From positions 6,224,001 through 6,288,000 of the forward strand of contig NZ_JAPEPO010000001.1 in the NCBI RefSeq assembly GCF_026340095.1: a stretch of DNA of 64,000 bases, given 5' to 3'. The stretch is from Streptomyces sp. NBC_01446 (lineage in GTDB: Bacteria > Actinomycetota > Actinomycetes > Streptomycetales > Streptomycetaceae). Positions within the stretch are counted from its first letter, which is position 1; each line of letters opens with the position of its first letter. Shown piece after piece: positions 15,610-24,045 of this stretch. The position numbers and the translations under genes are program-made. The notes beneath the pieces were generated by a model. That model worked only from the letters and a program-made list of their open reading frames with translations, was not told the origin of the DNA and searched no databases.

Positions 15610-16541
15610 GCGCGGGACGCCTCCTCGCGGAACAGCGACGACACCACGCGCAGCGCGAACGTCGCGATGATGATCGAGCCGATGACGACCAGGACGCCGG
15701 CGGCCGACGCGAGGCCGTTCTCGTGGGCCTGGTAGAAGCTCTGGTAGACGGTGTACGGCAGGTTGGCGGTGCCGAGGCCGCCCGAGGTGATCGTGAAGAC
15801 GGCGTCGAAGTTCTGCACGATGTACACCGAGCCGAGCAGGGCGCCCAGTTCGAGGTAGCGGCGCAGGTGGGGCAGGGTCAGATACCGGAAGACCTGCCAG
15901 TTGCCCGCGCCGTCCATCCGGGCCGCCTCGATGAGTTCGGGGGAGCGCGACTGGAGGCCCGCGAGCAGGATCAGCATCATGAACGGTGTCCACTGCCACA
16001 CCAGGGCCGTCTCGACGGCGAGCAGCGGGGTGTTGGAGATCCAGTCGGGCTGGGGGCCGCCGACGTAGTGCAGCAGGCCGTTGAGAAGCCCGTACTCGGG
16101 GTTGTACAGGACGTGCTTCCACAGCAGCGCGGCGGCGACGGGAACCAGCAGGAACGGCGCGATGAGGAGCGTGCGCACGAGGCCGCGGCCGCGGAACTTG
16201 CGGTCGAGGAGCAGTGCGAGGCCGAGTCCGACGACCAGGCTCACGATGACGACCGTCGCGGTCAGCAGGATCGTCGTCAGGACGGACTTGCGCAGGTCCG
16301 GGTCGGTGAGCACCTCGCCGTAGTTGGCGAACCAGGTGAAGCGGCGGGCGTCCGGATACAGGGCGTTCCAGTCGAAGAACGAGATCACCAGCGTCGCCAC
16401 GAAGGGCAGCTGGGTCACCACGATCATGAACACGAGGGCGGGCAGGAGCGGGGCCCTGGTGGCCCAGGCGCGCAGCCGGCCGGGGGTTTTGGCGGTGCCC
16501 ACGCGCGCGTGGGCGACGGGAACGGTCGTGGTCGCGGTCAT
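15606..16541 (-). CDS. sugar ABC transporter permease (MalF-like)
   Basis: 311 residues, six predicted membrane helices, MalF/CUT1 type. Visible: first helix LLPALVFMIVVTQLPFVATL, NYGEVLTDPDLRKSVLTT, and the EAA loop EAARMDGAGNWQVFRYLTLP. It overlaps the solute-binding-protein gene by 4 bp (ATGA) and the second permease gene by 4 bp. Forms the membrane channel with the MalG-like partner. Confidence 0.92.
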   Translation of the reverse strand: MTATTTVPVAHARVGTAKTPGRLRAWATRAPLLPALVFMIVVTQLPFVATLVISFFDWNALYPDARRFTWFANYGEVLTDPDLRKSVLTTILLTATVVIVSLVVGLGLALLLDRKFRGRGLVRTLLIAPFLLVPVAAALLWKHVLYNPEYGLLNGLLHYVGGPQPDWISNTPLLAVETALVWQWTPFMMLILLAGLQSRSPELIEAARMDGAGNWQVFRYLTLPHLRRYLELGALLGSVYIVQNFDAVFTITSGGLGTANLPYTVYQSFYQAHENGLASAAGVLVVIGSIIIATFALRVVSSLFREEASRA

Positions 16542-17908
16542 CGTCCCTCGTACTCCTTCGCGATCTCGTCGGCGAGCTTCTGGGACTTCCTCAGGGCCGT
16601 GTCGACCGACTGGCGTCCGGCGATGGCCGCACTGATCTCCTGCGAGACCTTGGTGCCGAGATCGGTGAACTCGGGGATGCCGACGAACTGGATGCCGGGC
16701 GCGGGCCGCGGCTGGACGCCCGGGTCGCGGGGGCGGGCCCCTTCGATGGCCGCGCGCGTCACGTCCTGGAAGGCGGCGGCCTCCTTGCGGTACTCCGGGT
16801 TGGTGTACGTCGAGGCGCGCTTGCCGGCCGGCACGTTCGACCAGCCGATCTTGTTGCCGACCAGGTTCTCGTAGCCCTTGCCCGACGCCCAGGAGACGAA
16901 CTTCCACGCCTTGTCGGGGTTGCGTGAGGCGTTCTGCACGCCCCAGGCCCACGTGTAGAGCCAGCCCGAGCTCGCCGTCCTCTCGACCGGCGCGGGTACA
17001 TAGCCGATCTTGCCCTTGACCGGGGACTTCCCCGATTCGAGCGAACCGGCGGCGGCCGTGGCGTCGTACCACATGGCGGTCTTGCCCTGGGTGAGGTTGT
17101 TGAGGCATTCCGCGTAGCCGGACTGGGCGGCTCCGGACTCGCCGTGCTTGCGGACGAGGTCCACGTAGAAGCGGGTCGCCTTCTCGAACCCGGGCGAGGT
17201 GAGCTGCGCCTTCCAGTTCTTGTCGAACCAGGTGCCTCCGAAGGTGTTCACCACCGTAGTCAGTGGCGCCATGAGCTCGCCCCAGCCGGGCAGGCCGCGC
17301 AGACAGATGCCCTTCATCCCGGGCTCGGCGCCGTCCGCCTTCGCGGCGAGGTCGGCGACCTGTTGCCAGGTGGGGTGCGCGGGCATGCGCAGCCCCTTCC
17401 TGGCGAAGACGTCCTTGCGGTACATGAGGAAGGACGACTCGCCGTAGAACGGCTGGCCGTAGAGCTTCCCGTCGTCCCCGGTGAGCGACTCGCGCATCGG
17501 CTTGAGGATGTCCCGCTCGTCGTACGCGGTGTCCTTGCGCGCGTACGAACCGAGTTCGTGCAGCCAGCCGTTGCGGGCGTAGATCGGAATCTCGTAGTTG
17601 CTCAGCGTCGCGACGTCGTACTGGCCCGCCTGGTTGGCGAAGTCCTGGCTGATCTTGTCGCGGACGTCGTTCTCCGGCAGGACGGTGAAGTTCACCTTGA
17701 TGCCGGTCTCCTTGGTGAAGTGCGCGGCGGTCAGCTTCTGCAGCTCGGTCATCTGCGGGTTGTTCACCATCAGGACGTTGATGGAGTCACCGCCCGAGCC
17801 GGTCCCGCCGGCGCCGGCCCAGCAGCCGGAGAGCAGCGGGGCGAGCAGCGTCCCTGCGGCGGCCGCGGCGCACAGCGCGCGCGGCCTCCGTCGGCTCTGG
17901 GTTCGCAT
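16538..17908 (-). CDS. sugar ABC transporter solute-binding lipoprotein
   Basis: 456 residues. Signal peptide with lipobox LLSGC, so it is lipid-anchored outside the membrane. Body is a CUT1 extracellular binding protein: INVLMVNNPQMTELQKLTAA, FTKETGIKVNFTVLP, YDVATLSNYEIPIYARNGW, GKLYGQPFYGESSFLMYRKD and GKTAMWYDATAAAG. Such sequences often bind polyols (mannitol/sorbitol/arabitol), which fits the operon's dehydrogenase, but the ligand is inferred. Start 17908 after AGGAGCATTC. First gene of the transport unit, 86 bp after the deoR stop. Confidence 0.92.
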   Translation of the reverse strand: MRTQSRRRPRALCAAAAAGTLLAPLLSGCWAGAGGTGSGGDSINVLMVNNPQMTELQKLTAAHFTKETGIKVNFTVLPENDVRDKISQDFANQAGQYDVATLSNYEIPIYARNGWLHELGSYARKDTAYDERDILKPMRESLTGDDGKLYGQPFYGESSFLMYRKDVFARKGLRMPAHPTWQQVADLAAKADGAEPGMKGICLRGLPGWGELMAPLTTVVNTFGGTWFDKNWKAQLTSPGFEKATRFYVDLVRKHGESGAAQSGYAECLNNLTQGKTAMWYDATAAAGSLESGKSPVKGKIGYVPAPVERTASSGWLYTWAWGVQNASRNPDKAWKFVSWASGKGYENLVGNKIGWSNVPAGKRASTYTNPEYRKEAAAFQDVTRAAIEGARPRDPGVQPRPAPGIQFVGIPEFTDLGTKVSQEISAAIAGRQSVDTALRKSQKLADEIAKEYEGR

Positions 17909-17948
17909 GAATGCTCCTGAACGTATGAGGCAAAAGGGGAGAAAAGGG

Positions 17949-17981
17949 GTACGCCGAGGTGTGCGGAACCCGTCGGCGTAC
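17949..17981 (-). terminator. intergenic hairpin with T-rich tail, possible attenuator
   Basis: 9-bp stem GTACGCCGA (17949-17957) / TCGGCGTAC (17973-17981). Read on the minus strand it follows the deoR stop and is followed by CCCCTTTTCTCCCCTTTTG, a U-rich tract. It could partly separate deoR transcription from that of the transporter genes. Confidence 0.5.
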
Positions 17982-17994
17982 GCAGGCAGGGGCG

Positions 17995-18756
17995 TCAGAC
18001 GCGGATGACCTGGGGCCCCTGCAACGCATAGCGGTGAGCCTCGGACGCGGGCAGCAGGGTGCTGGTCACGATCGCCTCCAGCGAGGAGACCGGCGCGAAC
18101 CGGCAGAAGCTGACCGCCCCGAACTTGGTGTGCACACCCGCGAACACCGTGCGCCGCGAGGCCCGCACGGCCTGCGCCTTGACCTCGCTGACCGCGGGGT
18201 CGGGCGTGGTCAGGCCGTGCTCGCGCGAGATGCCGTTGGCGCCGATGAACGCCAGGTCGATCACGAACCCGGCGAGCATCTTCGTCGTCCAGTGGTCGAC
18301 CGTTGCCAGCGTGCCGGACCGCACCCTGCCGCCGAGCAGCAGCACCGTCGTGTTCTCCGCCTCGGCGAGTGCGCCCGCCGTGGCCAGCGACGCGGTGACC
18401 ACGGTGAGCGGCCGGTCCCGCGGCAGGGCCTCGGCGATGAGCTGGGGCGTGAACCCCTCGTCGACGAAGACGGTCTCCGCGTCCCCGAGCAGCTCGGCCG
18501 CCGCGGCGGCGATCCGGCGCTTCTCCGGGACGTGCATGGTGGTCCGGAAGGCGAGCGTCGTCTCGAACCCGGCGCTCTCCACGGGATAGGCGCCGCCGTG
18601 CGTGCGCCGCACCAGGCCGTGGTCCTCCAGGGCCCGCAGGTCGCGCCGCACGGTCTCCTTCGCGACGCCGAGTTCGGCCGCGAGCACGGTGACGTCGACG
18701 GAGCCGCTGCGGCGTGCGGCGCGCACGATCTCCCGCTGGCGTTCCTCCGCGCTCAT
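17995..18756 (-). CDS. DeoR family transcriptional regulator
   Basis: 253 residues. N-terminal HTH (RQREIVRAARRSGSVDVTVL, LGVAKETVRRDLRALEDHGL, VRRTHGGAYP) with the DeoR signature RRDL. The C-terminal sugar-phosphate-sensing domain contains VFVDEGFTPQLIAEAL and VIDLAFIGANGISREHGLTTPDPAVSEVK, where the G-A-N-G and E-K residues bind the phosphorylated effector. Co-oriented with and upstream of the ABC importer operon, which it most likely represses. Start 18756; the upstream in-frame sequence is not family-like. Repeats of GCCCGTTCG upstream may be its operators. Confidence 0.93.
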   Translation of the reverse strand: MSAEERQREIVRAARRSGSVDVTVLAAELGVAKETVRRDLRALEDHGLVRRTHGGAYPVESAGFETTLAFRTTMHVPEKRRIAAAAAELLGDAETVFVDEGFTPQLIAEALPRDRPLTVVTASLATAGALAEAENTTVLLLGGRVRSGTLATVDHWTTKMLAGFVIDLAFIGANGISREHGLTTPDPAVSEVKAQAVRASRRTVFAGVHTKFGAVSFCRFAPVSSLEAIVTSTLLPASEAHRYALQGPQVIRV

Positions 18757-18831
18757 GCTGTGCACCTCTCTGTGCGGTCCTGGCTGTGCGTTGCGGGCCG
18801 TGGGGGGGCCTGCCCGGTGTCCGGTCCCGCC

Positions 18832-19041
18832 GCCCGTTCGGGCCCGTGCGGCGACTCTGGGAAATTTGTACAGCGGGCCCGCGGCCGTGACCAGGTTCGT
18901 TACCGGTCCGATGCTGCCCGTCTGTGCCCGTTCGCACCGGCGTCTGCCCGCCACGGACCTGGGGCGGTGCGCGCAAGCGGGCACGGCGATGCCCGTTCGG
19001 GGCGCCGCGGCCGCCCGTTCGCTGCCCGCATGCCGCGTTCG
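18832..19041. repeat. GCCCGTTCG direct-repeat cluster, candidate DeoR operator region
   Basis: The 417-bp space between deoR (minus) and the SAV_915-like gene (plus) carries four exact copies of GCCCGTTCG at 18832, 18926, 18991 and 19013. Near copies are GCCCGTGCG at 18842, TGCCCGTCTG at 18915, TGCCCGCCA at 18945, TGCCCGCATG at 19023 and GCCGCGTTCG at 19032. All are on the same strand. DeoR proteins often bind several direct repeats near their own promoter. The rest of the gap shows no gene; AAATTTGTACA at 18862-18872 is the only AT-rich stretch and may hold the deoR promoter. Confidence 0.5.
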
Positions 19042-19173
19042 CTTTGCGTCAAGGAGTGCCGAGAAGGCGTCAACAGCACGTCATCGGCGGGGCCGGGGCG
19101 GGTGCGGGCGGGCATAACGTCACTGCCGAAGCACTCATTCGTCAGCACCTTTTGCCACCACCCAGGAGCAGCC

Positions 19174-19476
19174 GTGAACGACCGCATCGAAGCCGACGAC
19201 GCCGAGCCCTGCGAACCCACCCCGGCCGGACCCCTGTTCGTCCCCGTCCGGCCGGGACCCGGAACCTGCGCGACCCGTCTCTTCCGCACCACGCGCGGTG
19301 GCCGCACCGCCGTCGGCTTCACCAGCGAGCGCCTCCTCGTCGACGTGCTCGGCCCCGGCCAGCCGTGGATCAGGCTCGCCGAACCCGCCCTGCGGGCCCT
19401 CACGGGACCGGTGGGTGTCACCGAACTCACCGTCGACCCGCGCCCGGCGGCGGCGCCCGCCGGTCACCGCGGCTGA
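19174..19476 (+). CDS. SAV_915-like (SseB-related) small protein
   Basis: 100 residues starting at GTG 19174 after AGGAG. The core (PLFVPVRPGPGTCATRLFRT, RTAVGFTSERLL, LGPGQPWIRLAEPALRAL, VTELTVDP) matches the small SseB-fold proteins typical of streptomycetes, which I recall as the SAV_915 family. No membrane segment or catalytic motif. Its stop lies 14 bp before the LysA-like gene, so the two are probably co-transcribed. Molecular role unknown. Confidence 0.75.
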   Translation: MNDRIEADDAEPCEPTPAGPLFVPVRPGPGTCATRLFRTTRGGRTAVGFTSERLLVDVLGPGQPWIRLAEPALRALTGPVGVTELTVDPRPAAAPAGHRG

Positions 19477-19490
19477 AGGGGCCCGTCCAC

Positions 19491-20831
19491 ATGGCCGTCA
19501 CGACCTTGGCCACCGCCATTCCGGCGCAGTCGCCCGACGATCTCTCACTCTGGCCCGCCACCACCGTCCGGGGACCGCACGGCGATCCGACCGTCTCCGG
19601 GGTCGAACTCCCGGACGTGGCAGCGGAGTTCGGCACCCCCGTCTACGTACTCGATGAGACGGACGTGCGCGAACGCTGCCGCGCCTACCGCAGCGCCTTC
19701 CCCGGCGCCGACGTCCTGTACGCGGCCAAGGCGTTCCTGTGCCGTGCGATGGTCCACTGGGTCCACGAGGAGGGACTCGGGCTCGACGTGTGCTCGGCGG
19801 GCGAGCTGGAACTCGCGGTCATCGCCGGCCTGCCGCCCGAGCGGATCGTCTTCCACGGCAACCCCAAGAGCCCCGAAGACCTGCGTGCGGCCCTGCGGCA
19901 CGGCGTGGGGCGCATCGTCGTCGACTCGACCTCCGAGATGGCCCGCCTCGCCGCGTACGTCCCCCAGGGCACCCGGCAGCGCGTCATGGCACGCGTCGTG
20001 CCGGGCGTCGCCGCGGGCGGGCACGCCGCGATCCGCACCGGGACGGACGACCAGAAGTTCGGCCTGCCCATCGCCGACGGCTCCGCGATGCACGCCGTGA
20101 CACGCCTCGTCGAGCAGCCGGGGCTCGAACTGGCCGGGCTGCACTGCCACATCGGCTCGCAGATCGACACCGTGAAGCCGTACGTCGTCGCTGTGCGGCA
20201 CCTCGTCGGCCTGATGGCCCGCGTCCGCGACCGGCACGGGATCACGCTGCCTGAGCTCGACATCGGCGGCGGCCATGCGGTCGCCCACCGGCCCGGCGAG
20301 CACTCGCTCGACGTGCCGGAGCTGGCCCGCCGCGTGCGCCGGGAACTCGCAGACGCCTGCGCCCAGTCGGACCTTCCCGTGCCGCGCCTCGCCGTCGAGC
20401 CGGGCCGCGCCGTCGTCGCCCGCGCGGGCGTGGCCCTGTACCGGGTGCTCGCAGTGAAGCGCACCGGCGCCCGCGTCTTCGTCGCCGTCGACGGAGGTAT
20501 GAGTGACAACCCGCGGCCCGCGCTCTACGGCGTCCGCTACGCGCCCCGCCTCGTCGGCAGGCGCTCCACGGCGGCCACGCGCCCCGTCACGGTCGTCGGG
20601 CGGCACTGCGAGGCGGGCGACGTCCTCGCCTCGGACGTGCCGCTGCCGGACGACGTACGGCCCGGGGACCTCCTCGCCGTGCCCGTGGCGGGCGCCTACC
20701 ACCTGTCGATGGCGTCCGGCTACAACTTGGTGGGGCGGCCGCCCGTCGTCGCCGTGGCGGACGGGCGGGCCAGGCTCCTGGTGCGCCGCGAGTCGGCACA
20801 GGACCTCAGGAGCCGCGACACAGGGCTCTGA
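19491..20831 (+). CDS. diaminopimelate decarboxylase family protein (LysA paralogue)
   Basis: 446 residues, fold-III PLP decarboxylase. PLP lysine in LYAAKAF, LDVCSAGELELAV, the glycine loop LDIGGGHA, the phosphate-binding EPGRAVV and the C-terminal motif HCEAGD with the catalytic Cys (canonical CESGD). HCHIGSQI is the conserved His segment. Canonical LysA converts meso-diaminopimelate to lysine. Context does not support the housekeeping role: it follows an SAV_915-like gene, not argS/thrA. It may be a secondary-metabolism or regulatory paralogue. Start 19491, 14 bp after the upstream gene. Confidence 0.85.
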   Translation: MAVTTLATAIPAQSPDDLSLWPATTVRGPHGDPTVSGVELPDVAAEFGTPVYVLDETDVRERCRAYRSAFPGADVLYAAKAFLCRAMVHWVHEEGLGLDVCSAGELELAVIAGLPPERIVFHGNPKSPEDLRAALRHGVGRIVVDSTSEMARLAAYVPQGTRQRVMARVVPGVAAGGHAAIRTGTDDQKFGLPIADGSAMHAVTRLVEQPGLELAGLHCHIGSQIDTVKPYVVAVRHLVGLMARVRDRHGITLPELDIGGGHAVAHRPGEHSLDVPELARRVRRELADACAQSDLPVPRLAVEPGRAVVARAGVALYRVLAVKRTGARVFVAVDGGMSDNPRPALYGVRYAPRLVGRRSTAATRPVTVVGRHCEAGDVLASDVPLPDDVRPGDLLAVPVAGAYHLSMASGYNLVGRPPVVAVADGRARLLVRRESAQDLRSRDTGL

Positions 20832-20840
20832 ACCGCCGCC

Positions 20841-21650
20841 TCAGTACGGCCAGATGGGCGGGTTCGTCACGAAGTGCCCGCCCATCCGTGTGTGGTCGGG
20901 GTTCTCCGGGTCCAGCTCGCCGAATTCGGCGATCAGCTTCTCCGCGAACTGCTCCGAGTCGTCCTGCGGCTCGTAACCGAGCGCCCGCGCGGAGGACAGG
21001 TCCCACCACACGCGCGTGTTGTCGGACGAGCCGTAGACGACGGTGTGCCCGACGCCCTCGGCCCTGATCGCGGCGTCGAAGAGCCTCGCGCCGTCGCCCG
21101 GGCTCAGCCACACGGACATCATCCGTACGTTCGTCGGCTCCATGAAGCACGAGCCGATGCGCACGGACACGGTCTCCTGGCCGAACTTGTCCCAGTAGAA
21201 CTGCGCGAGGTCCTCGCCGAACGACTTCGACAGGCCGTAGTAGGTGTCGGGGCGGCGGTGCGTGTCGACGGGCACGCGCGGGTCGCCGTCCGCGGGGCGG
21301 GGTGTGTAGCCGATCGCGTGGTTCGACGAGGCGAACACGATGCGGCGCACGCCTTCCTCACGCGCGGCCTCGTAGAGGTTGTAGAGCCCTTCGATGTTCG
21401 CCTTGAGGATCTTGTCGAAGGTGGACTCCAGGGAGATGCCCGCGAGATGGACGATCGCGTCCACGCCGCGCACGGCCTCGCGCAGGGCGTCCCGGTCGGC
21501 GAGGTCGGCCGTGATCGCGTCCGGCTCGCCCTCGATCGGCCGGGCGTCGAGGAGGCGCAGCTCGTAGCCGTAGGCCGGAAGCAGTCCGCGCATCAGGGTG
21601 CCGAGGCCGCCGGCGGCTCCGGTGAGCAGGACAGTGCGGGGAGCGGGCAT
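20841..21650 (-). CDS. udh: uronate dehydrogenase
   Basis: 269 residues, extended SDR. NAD-binding TGAAGGLG at 10-17, HLAGIS, GLYNLYEAAREEGVRRIVFA, then SSNHAIGYTP, catalytic Tyr138 and Lys142 in YYGLSK, FGQETVSVRIGSC and GGHFVTNPP at the end. These blocks closely follow the known uronate dehydrogenases, which oxidise galacturonate or glucuronate to the aldarolactone with NAD. A start at 21650 has GGAGACTCC just upstream. Divergent from kdgD, whose product acts later in the same pathway, which strengthens the call. Confidence 0.87.
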   Translation of the reverse strand: MPAPRTVLLTGAAGGLGTLMRGLLPAYGYELRLLDARPIEGEPDAITADLADRDALREAVRGVDAIVHLAGISLESTFDKILKANIEGLYNLYEAAREEGVRRIVFASSNHAIGYTPRPADGDPRVPVDTHRRPDTYYGLSKSFGEDLAQFYWDKFGQETVSVRIGSCFMEPTNVRMMSVWLSPGDGARLFDAAIRAEGVGHTVVYGSSDNTRVWWDLSSARALGYEPQDDSEQFAEKLIAEFGELDPENPDHTRMGGHFVTNPPIWPY

Positions 21651-21880
21651 GCGGGAGTCTCCTCGAATAGTCAGCCAGATGGCCGCATTCATGCACGGCA
21701 TTCACATCCGTGGACACGCTAAAGATTGCCGCCGGGCGGAGTCAAGTCTCCTGCGGAGGCTCGAAATCCGCTGCCACGATGCGAGTTAGCGTGCTTGACC
21801 CATGCCCGGGGGGCGGATTAGCGTGAGCGTGTTCAGAAATATAGACGCAAATCAGAACCGTGCACGCCAAGGGAGAGCCC
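21651..21880. promoter_or_regulatory. divergent udh-kdgD control region
   Basis: 230-bp region between two divergent hexuronate genes, locally richer in A/T than the coding DNA. TTAGCGTG occurs at about 21785 and again at about 21817, 32 bp (three helical turns) apart on the same strand. GTTCAGAAATATAGAC lies just before the kdgD ribosome site GGGAGAG. A common regulator is likely but no clear palindromic operator was found. Confidence 0.35.
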
Positions 21881-22831
21881 GTGACGTCAGCCCCTCTCGC
21901 CGCTCGACTCAGCATCCCCAGCGGGCCGCTGTTCTTCCCGGTCACCGCCTTCGGACCCGACGGCACCCTCGACCTCGACACCTTCCGCACCCATGTGCGC
22001 CAGGGCGTCGAGGCCGGGGCCGCCGCGGTCTTCGCGTGCTGCGGGACGGGTGAGTTCCACGCCCTGACCCCCGAGGAGTTCCAGGCGTGTGTGGCCGCGG
22101 CCGTCGAGGAGACCGCGGGGCGGGTGCCGGTCGTCGCGGGCGCCGGGTACGGCACGGCCCTCGCCGTGCGCTACGCGCGCCTCGCCGACGAAGCCGGCGC
22201 CGACGGGCTCCTCGCGATGCCGCCCTACCTCGTGGTCGCCGGCCAGGAAGGCCTGCTGCGCCACTACTCGGAGCTGGCCGACGCGACCGCCCTGGAGATC
22301 ATCGTCTACCAGCGCGACAACGCGGTGTTCACGCCCGCGACCGTCGTCGCCCTCGCCCGTCACCCCAAGATCCTCGGCCTCAAGGACGGCCTCGGCGACC
22401 TCGACCTCCTCCAGCGCACCATCAGCGCCGTACGCGCCGAGGGCCTCACCGACTTCCTCTACTTCAACGGCCTGCCCACCGCCGAACTCACCGGACTCGC
22501 CTACCGCGGTATCGGCGTCGGTCTCTACTCGTCCGCCGTGTTCTGCTTCGCGCCCGACATCGCCCTCGCCTTCCACACGGCCCTGCGCACCGGCGACGAC
22601 GCCACCGCCAACCGCCTCCTCGACGGCTTCTACCGGCCACTCGTCGAACTCCGCAACGAAGGCCGCGGCTACGCCGTCTCCCTCGTCAAGGCCGGCGTCC
22701 GGCTCACCGGCCTCGACGTCGGCGAGGTCCGCCCGCCCCTGCACGAGCCCACCGACGAGCACCTCAAGCGGCTCGCCGGCATCGTCGAGCGGGGCCGCGC
22801 GCTCCTGGCGGAGACGGGGGACCAGGCGTGA
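21881..22831 (+). CDS. kdgD: 5-dehydro-4-deoxyglucarate dehydratase
   Basis: 316 residues, DHDPS/NAL class I aldolase-like fold. GTGEF at 55-59, Tyr143 in IVYQRDN and Schiff-base Lys168 in ILGLKDG; SIPSGPLFFPVTAF and YFNGLPTAE are KdgD-like. The enzyme converts 5-dehydro-4-deoxy-D-glucarate to 2,5-dioxopentanoate (alpha-ketoglutarate semialdehyde), CO2 and water in the oxidative hexuronate route. Start is GTG 21881 after GGGAGAG. The stop overlaps the next gene's start (GTGA), so translation is coupled. The semialdehyde can be used by the aldehyde dehydrogenase at 33817. Confidence 0.92.
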   Translation: MTSAPLAARLSIPSGPLFFPVTAFGPDGTLDLDTFRTHVRQGVEAGAAAVFACCGTGEFHALTPEEFQACVAAAVEETAGRVPVVAGAGYGTALAVRYARLADEAGADGLLAMPPYLVVAGQEGLLRHYSELADATALEIIVYQRDNAVFTPATVVALARHPKILGLKDGLGDLDLLQRTISAVRAEGLTDFLYFNGLPTAELTGLAYRGIGVGLYSSAVFCFAPDIALAFHTALRTGDDATANRLLDGFYRPLVELRNEGRGYAVSLVKAGVRLTGLDVGEVRPPLHEPTDEHLKRLAGIVERGRALLAETGDQA

Positions 22832-23991
22832 GGGCATCCGCCTTCGTCTACCCGTGGGACGTCAACGGCGACCCCGAAGCCGCCGGCCGCATCGCCGGCC
22901 TCGGCGTCCAGCAGGTCACCCTGGCCTCCGCCTACCACTCCACCCGCGCCCTGACGCCCCGTCACCCGAGCCACCGCGTCGTCACGGCCGAACACGCCGC
23001 GGTCCTCTACCCGCCCGGCGACCGCTGGCGGGGCCGGGACCTGCGGCCGTACGAGGCGGGGGACTGGGCACCCGGCGACGCCTTCGGGCAGGCCGCCGAG
23101 GCGCTCGCCGGCGCCGGGCTCGACGTCCACACCTGGGTCGTCCTCGCCCACAACTCCCGTCTGGGCGCGGAACGTCCGGACACCTCCGTCGTCAACGCCT
23201 ACGGCGACCGCTATCCGTGGGCCCCCTGCATCGCGCAGCCCGCCACGCGCGCGTACCTCGTCGACCTGGCGGCGGAGGCGGCCGTGCGGCCCGGCGCGAA
23301 GGGCACCGAACTCGAATCCCTCGGCTGGTACGGGCTCGCGCATCTGCACGCCCACGACAAGACCGCGGGCGTCGGCCTGGGGGAAGCCGGCCAGTACCTG
23401 ATGTCGCTCTGCTTCTGCCCGTCGTGCCGCGACGGATACGGCCGACAGGGCCTGGACGCGGACGAGTTGGCGGCCGACGTCAGGCGCGCCCTCGAACCCC
23501 TGTGGCGCGGGCGCGGCACCCCGGACGCCGGCTGGGCGGCAGTGGAGAAGCTGCTCGGGGCGCGCGCGGCGGCGGGCACGCGCGCGTGGCGCGACGGCGT
23601 CGCCCGTGGCCTCCAGGAGGACGCCGTCGCCGCGGTCCGTGCGCAGGCGCCGGACGGTTTCCGCATCCTGCTGCACGCCGACCCGGCGTCGTACCACTGC
23701 GGGGCGAACGCGGGTGTGGACCCGGCGCACATCCTCGCGGTCGCGGACGGCGTGGTCGTGCCGTGCACGGGCGGCGCGGAGCTGATAGCTCCCTTCGCCG
23801 CTCAGGGCGGGGGAGTGGTGGCCGCCAACCTCACCGTGGTCGCCGGGATGGGCGGCAGCCCCGGCACGCTCGCCGCCGACGCCCGGCGCGCCGCCGGACT
23901 CGGCGCCACCGAACTGCGGCTCTATCACGCGGGCTTGGCGTCGGACAGCGACCTGGAACTGATCGCGGAGGCCCTGTCGGACCTCGCCTGA
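22828..23991 (+). CDS. uncharacterised TIM-barrel-like protein coupled to kdgD
   Basis: 387 residues, no signal peptide. The start AFVYPWDVNGDPEAAGRIAG, then VQQVTLASAYHS resembles the first strand of a glycoside-hydrolase-like TIM barrel. Other landmarks: VHTWVVLAHNSRLG, LESLGWYGLAHLHAHDKTA, LCFCPSCRDGYG (Cys195, Cys197, Cys200) and RILLHADPASYHCG. The C-x-C-x-x-C followed by an aromatic region is seen in GHL-type barrel proteins of unassigned activity. GTG start overlaps the kdgD stop, so it is made in step with KdgD and probably serves uronate or aldarate metabolism. No known enzyme name fits. Confidence 0.75.
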   Translation: MRASAFVYPWDVNGDPEAAGRIAGLGVQQVTLASAYHSTRALTPRHPSHRVVTAEHAAVLYPPGDRWRGRDLRPYEAGDWAPGDAFGQAAEALAGAGLDVHTWVVLAHNSRLGAERPDTSVVNAYGDRYPWAPCIAQPATRAYLVDLAAEAAVRPGAKGTELESLGWYGLAHLHAHDKTAGVGLGEAGQYLMSLCFCPSCRDGYGRQGLDADELAADVRRALEPLWRGRGTPDAGWAAVEKLLGARAAAGTRAWRDGVARGLQEDAVAAVRAQAPDGFRILLHADPASYHCGANAGVDPAHILAVADGVVVPCTGGAELIAPFAAQGGGVVAANLTVVAGMGGSPGTLAADARRAAGLGATELRLYHAGLASDSDLELIAEALSDLA

Positions 23992-24045
23992 AAGCGGTTA
24001 CCATCCGCGCACCACAATCGACGCTTCCTACGGAGGGGACACGAG

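Noticed and set aside
17787..18029. Small minus-strand frame between deoR and the binding protein
   Set aside because: Overlaps the binding-protein signal peptide region out of frame and has no ribosome site.
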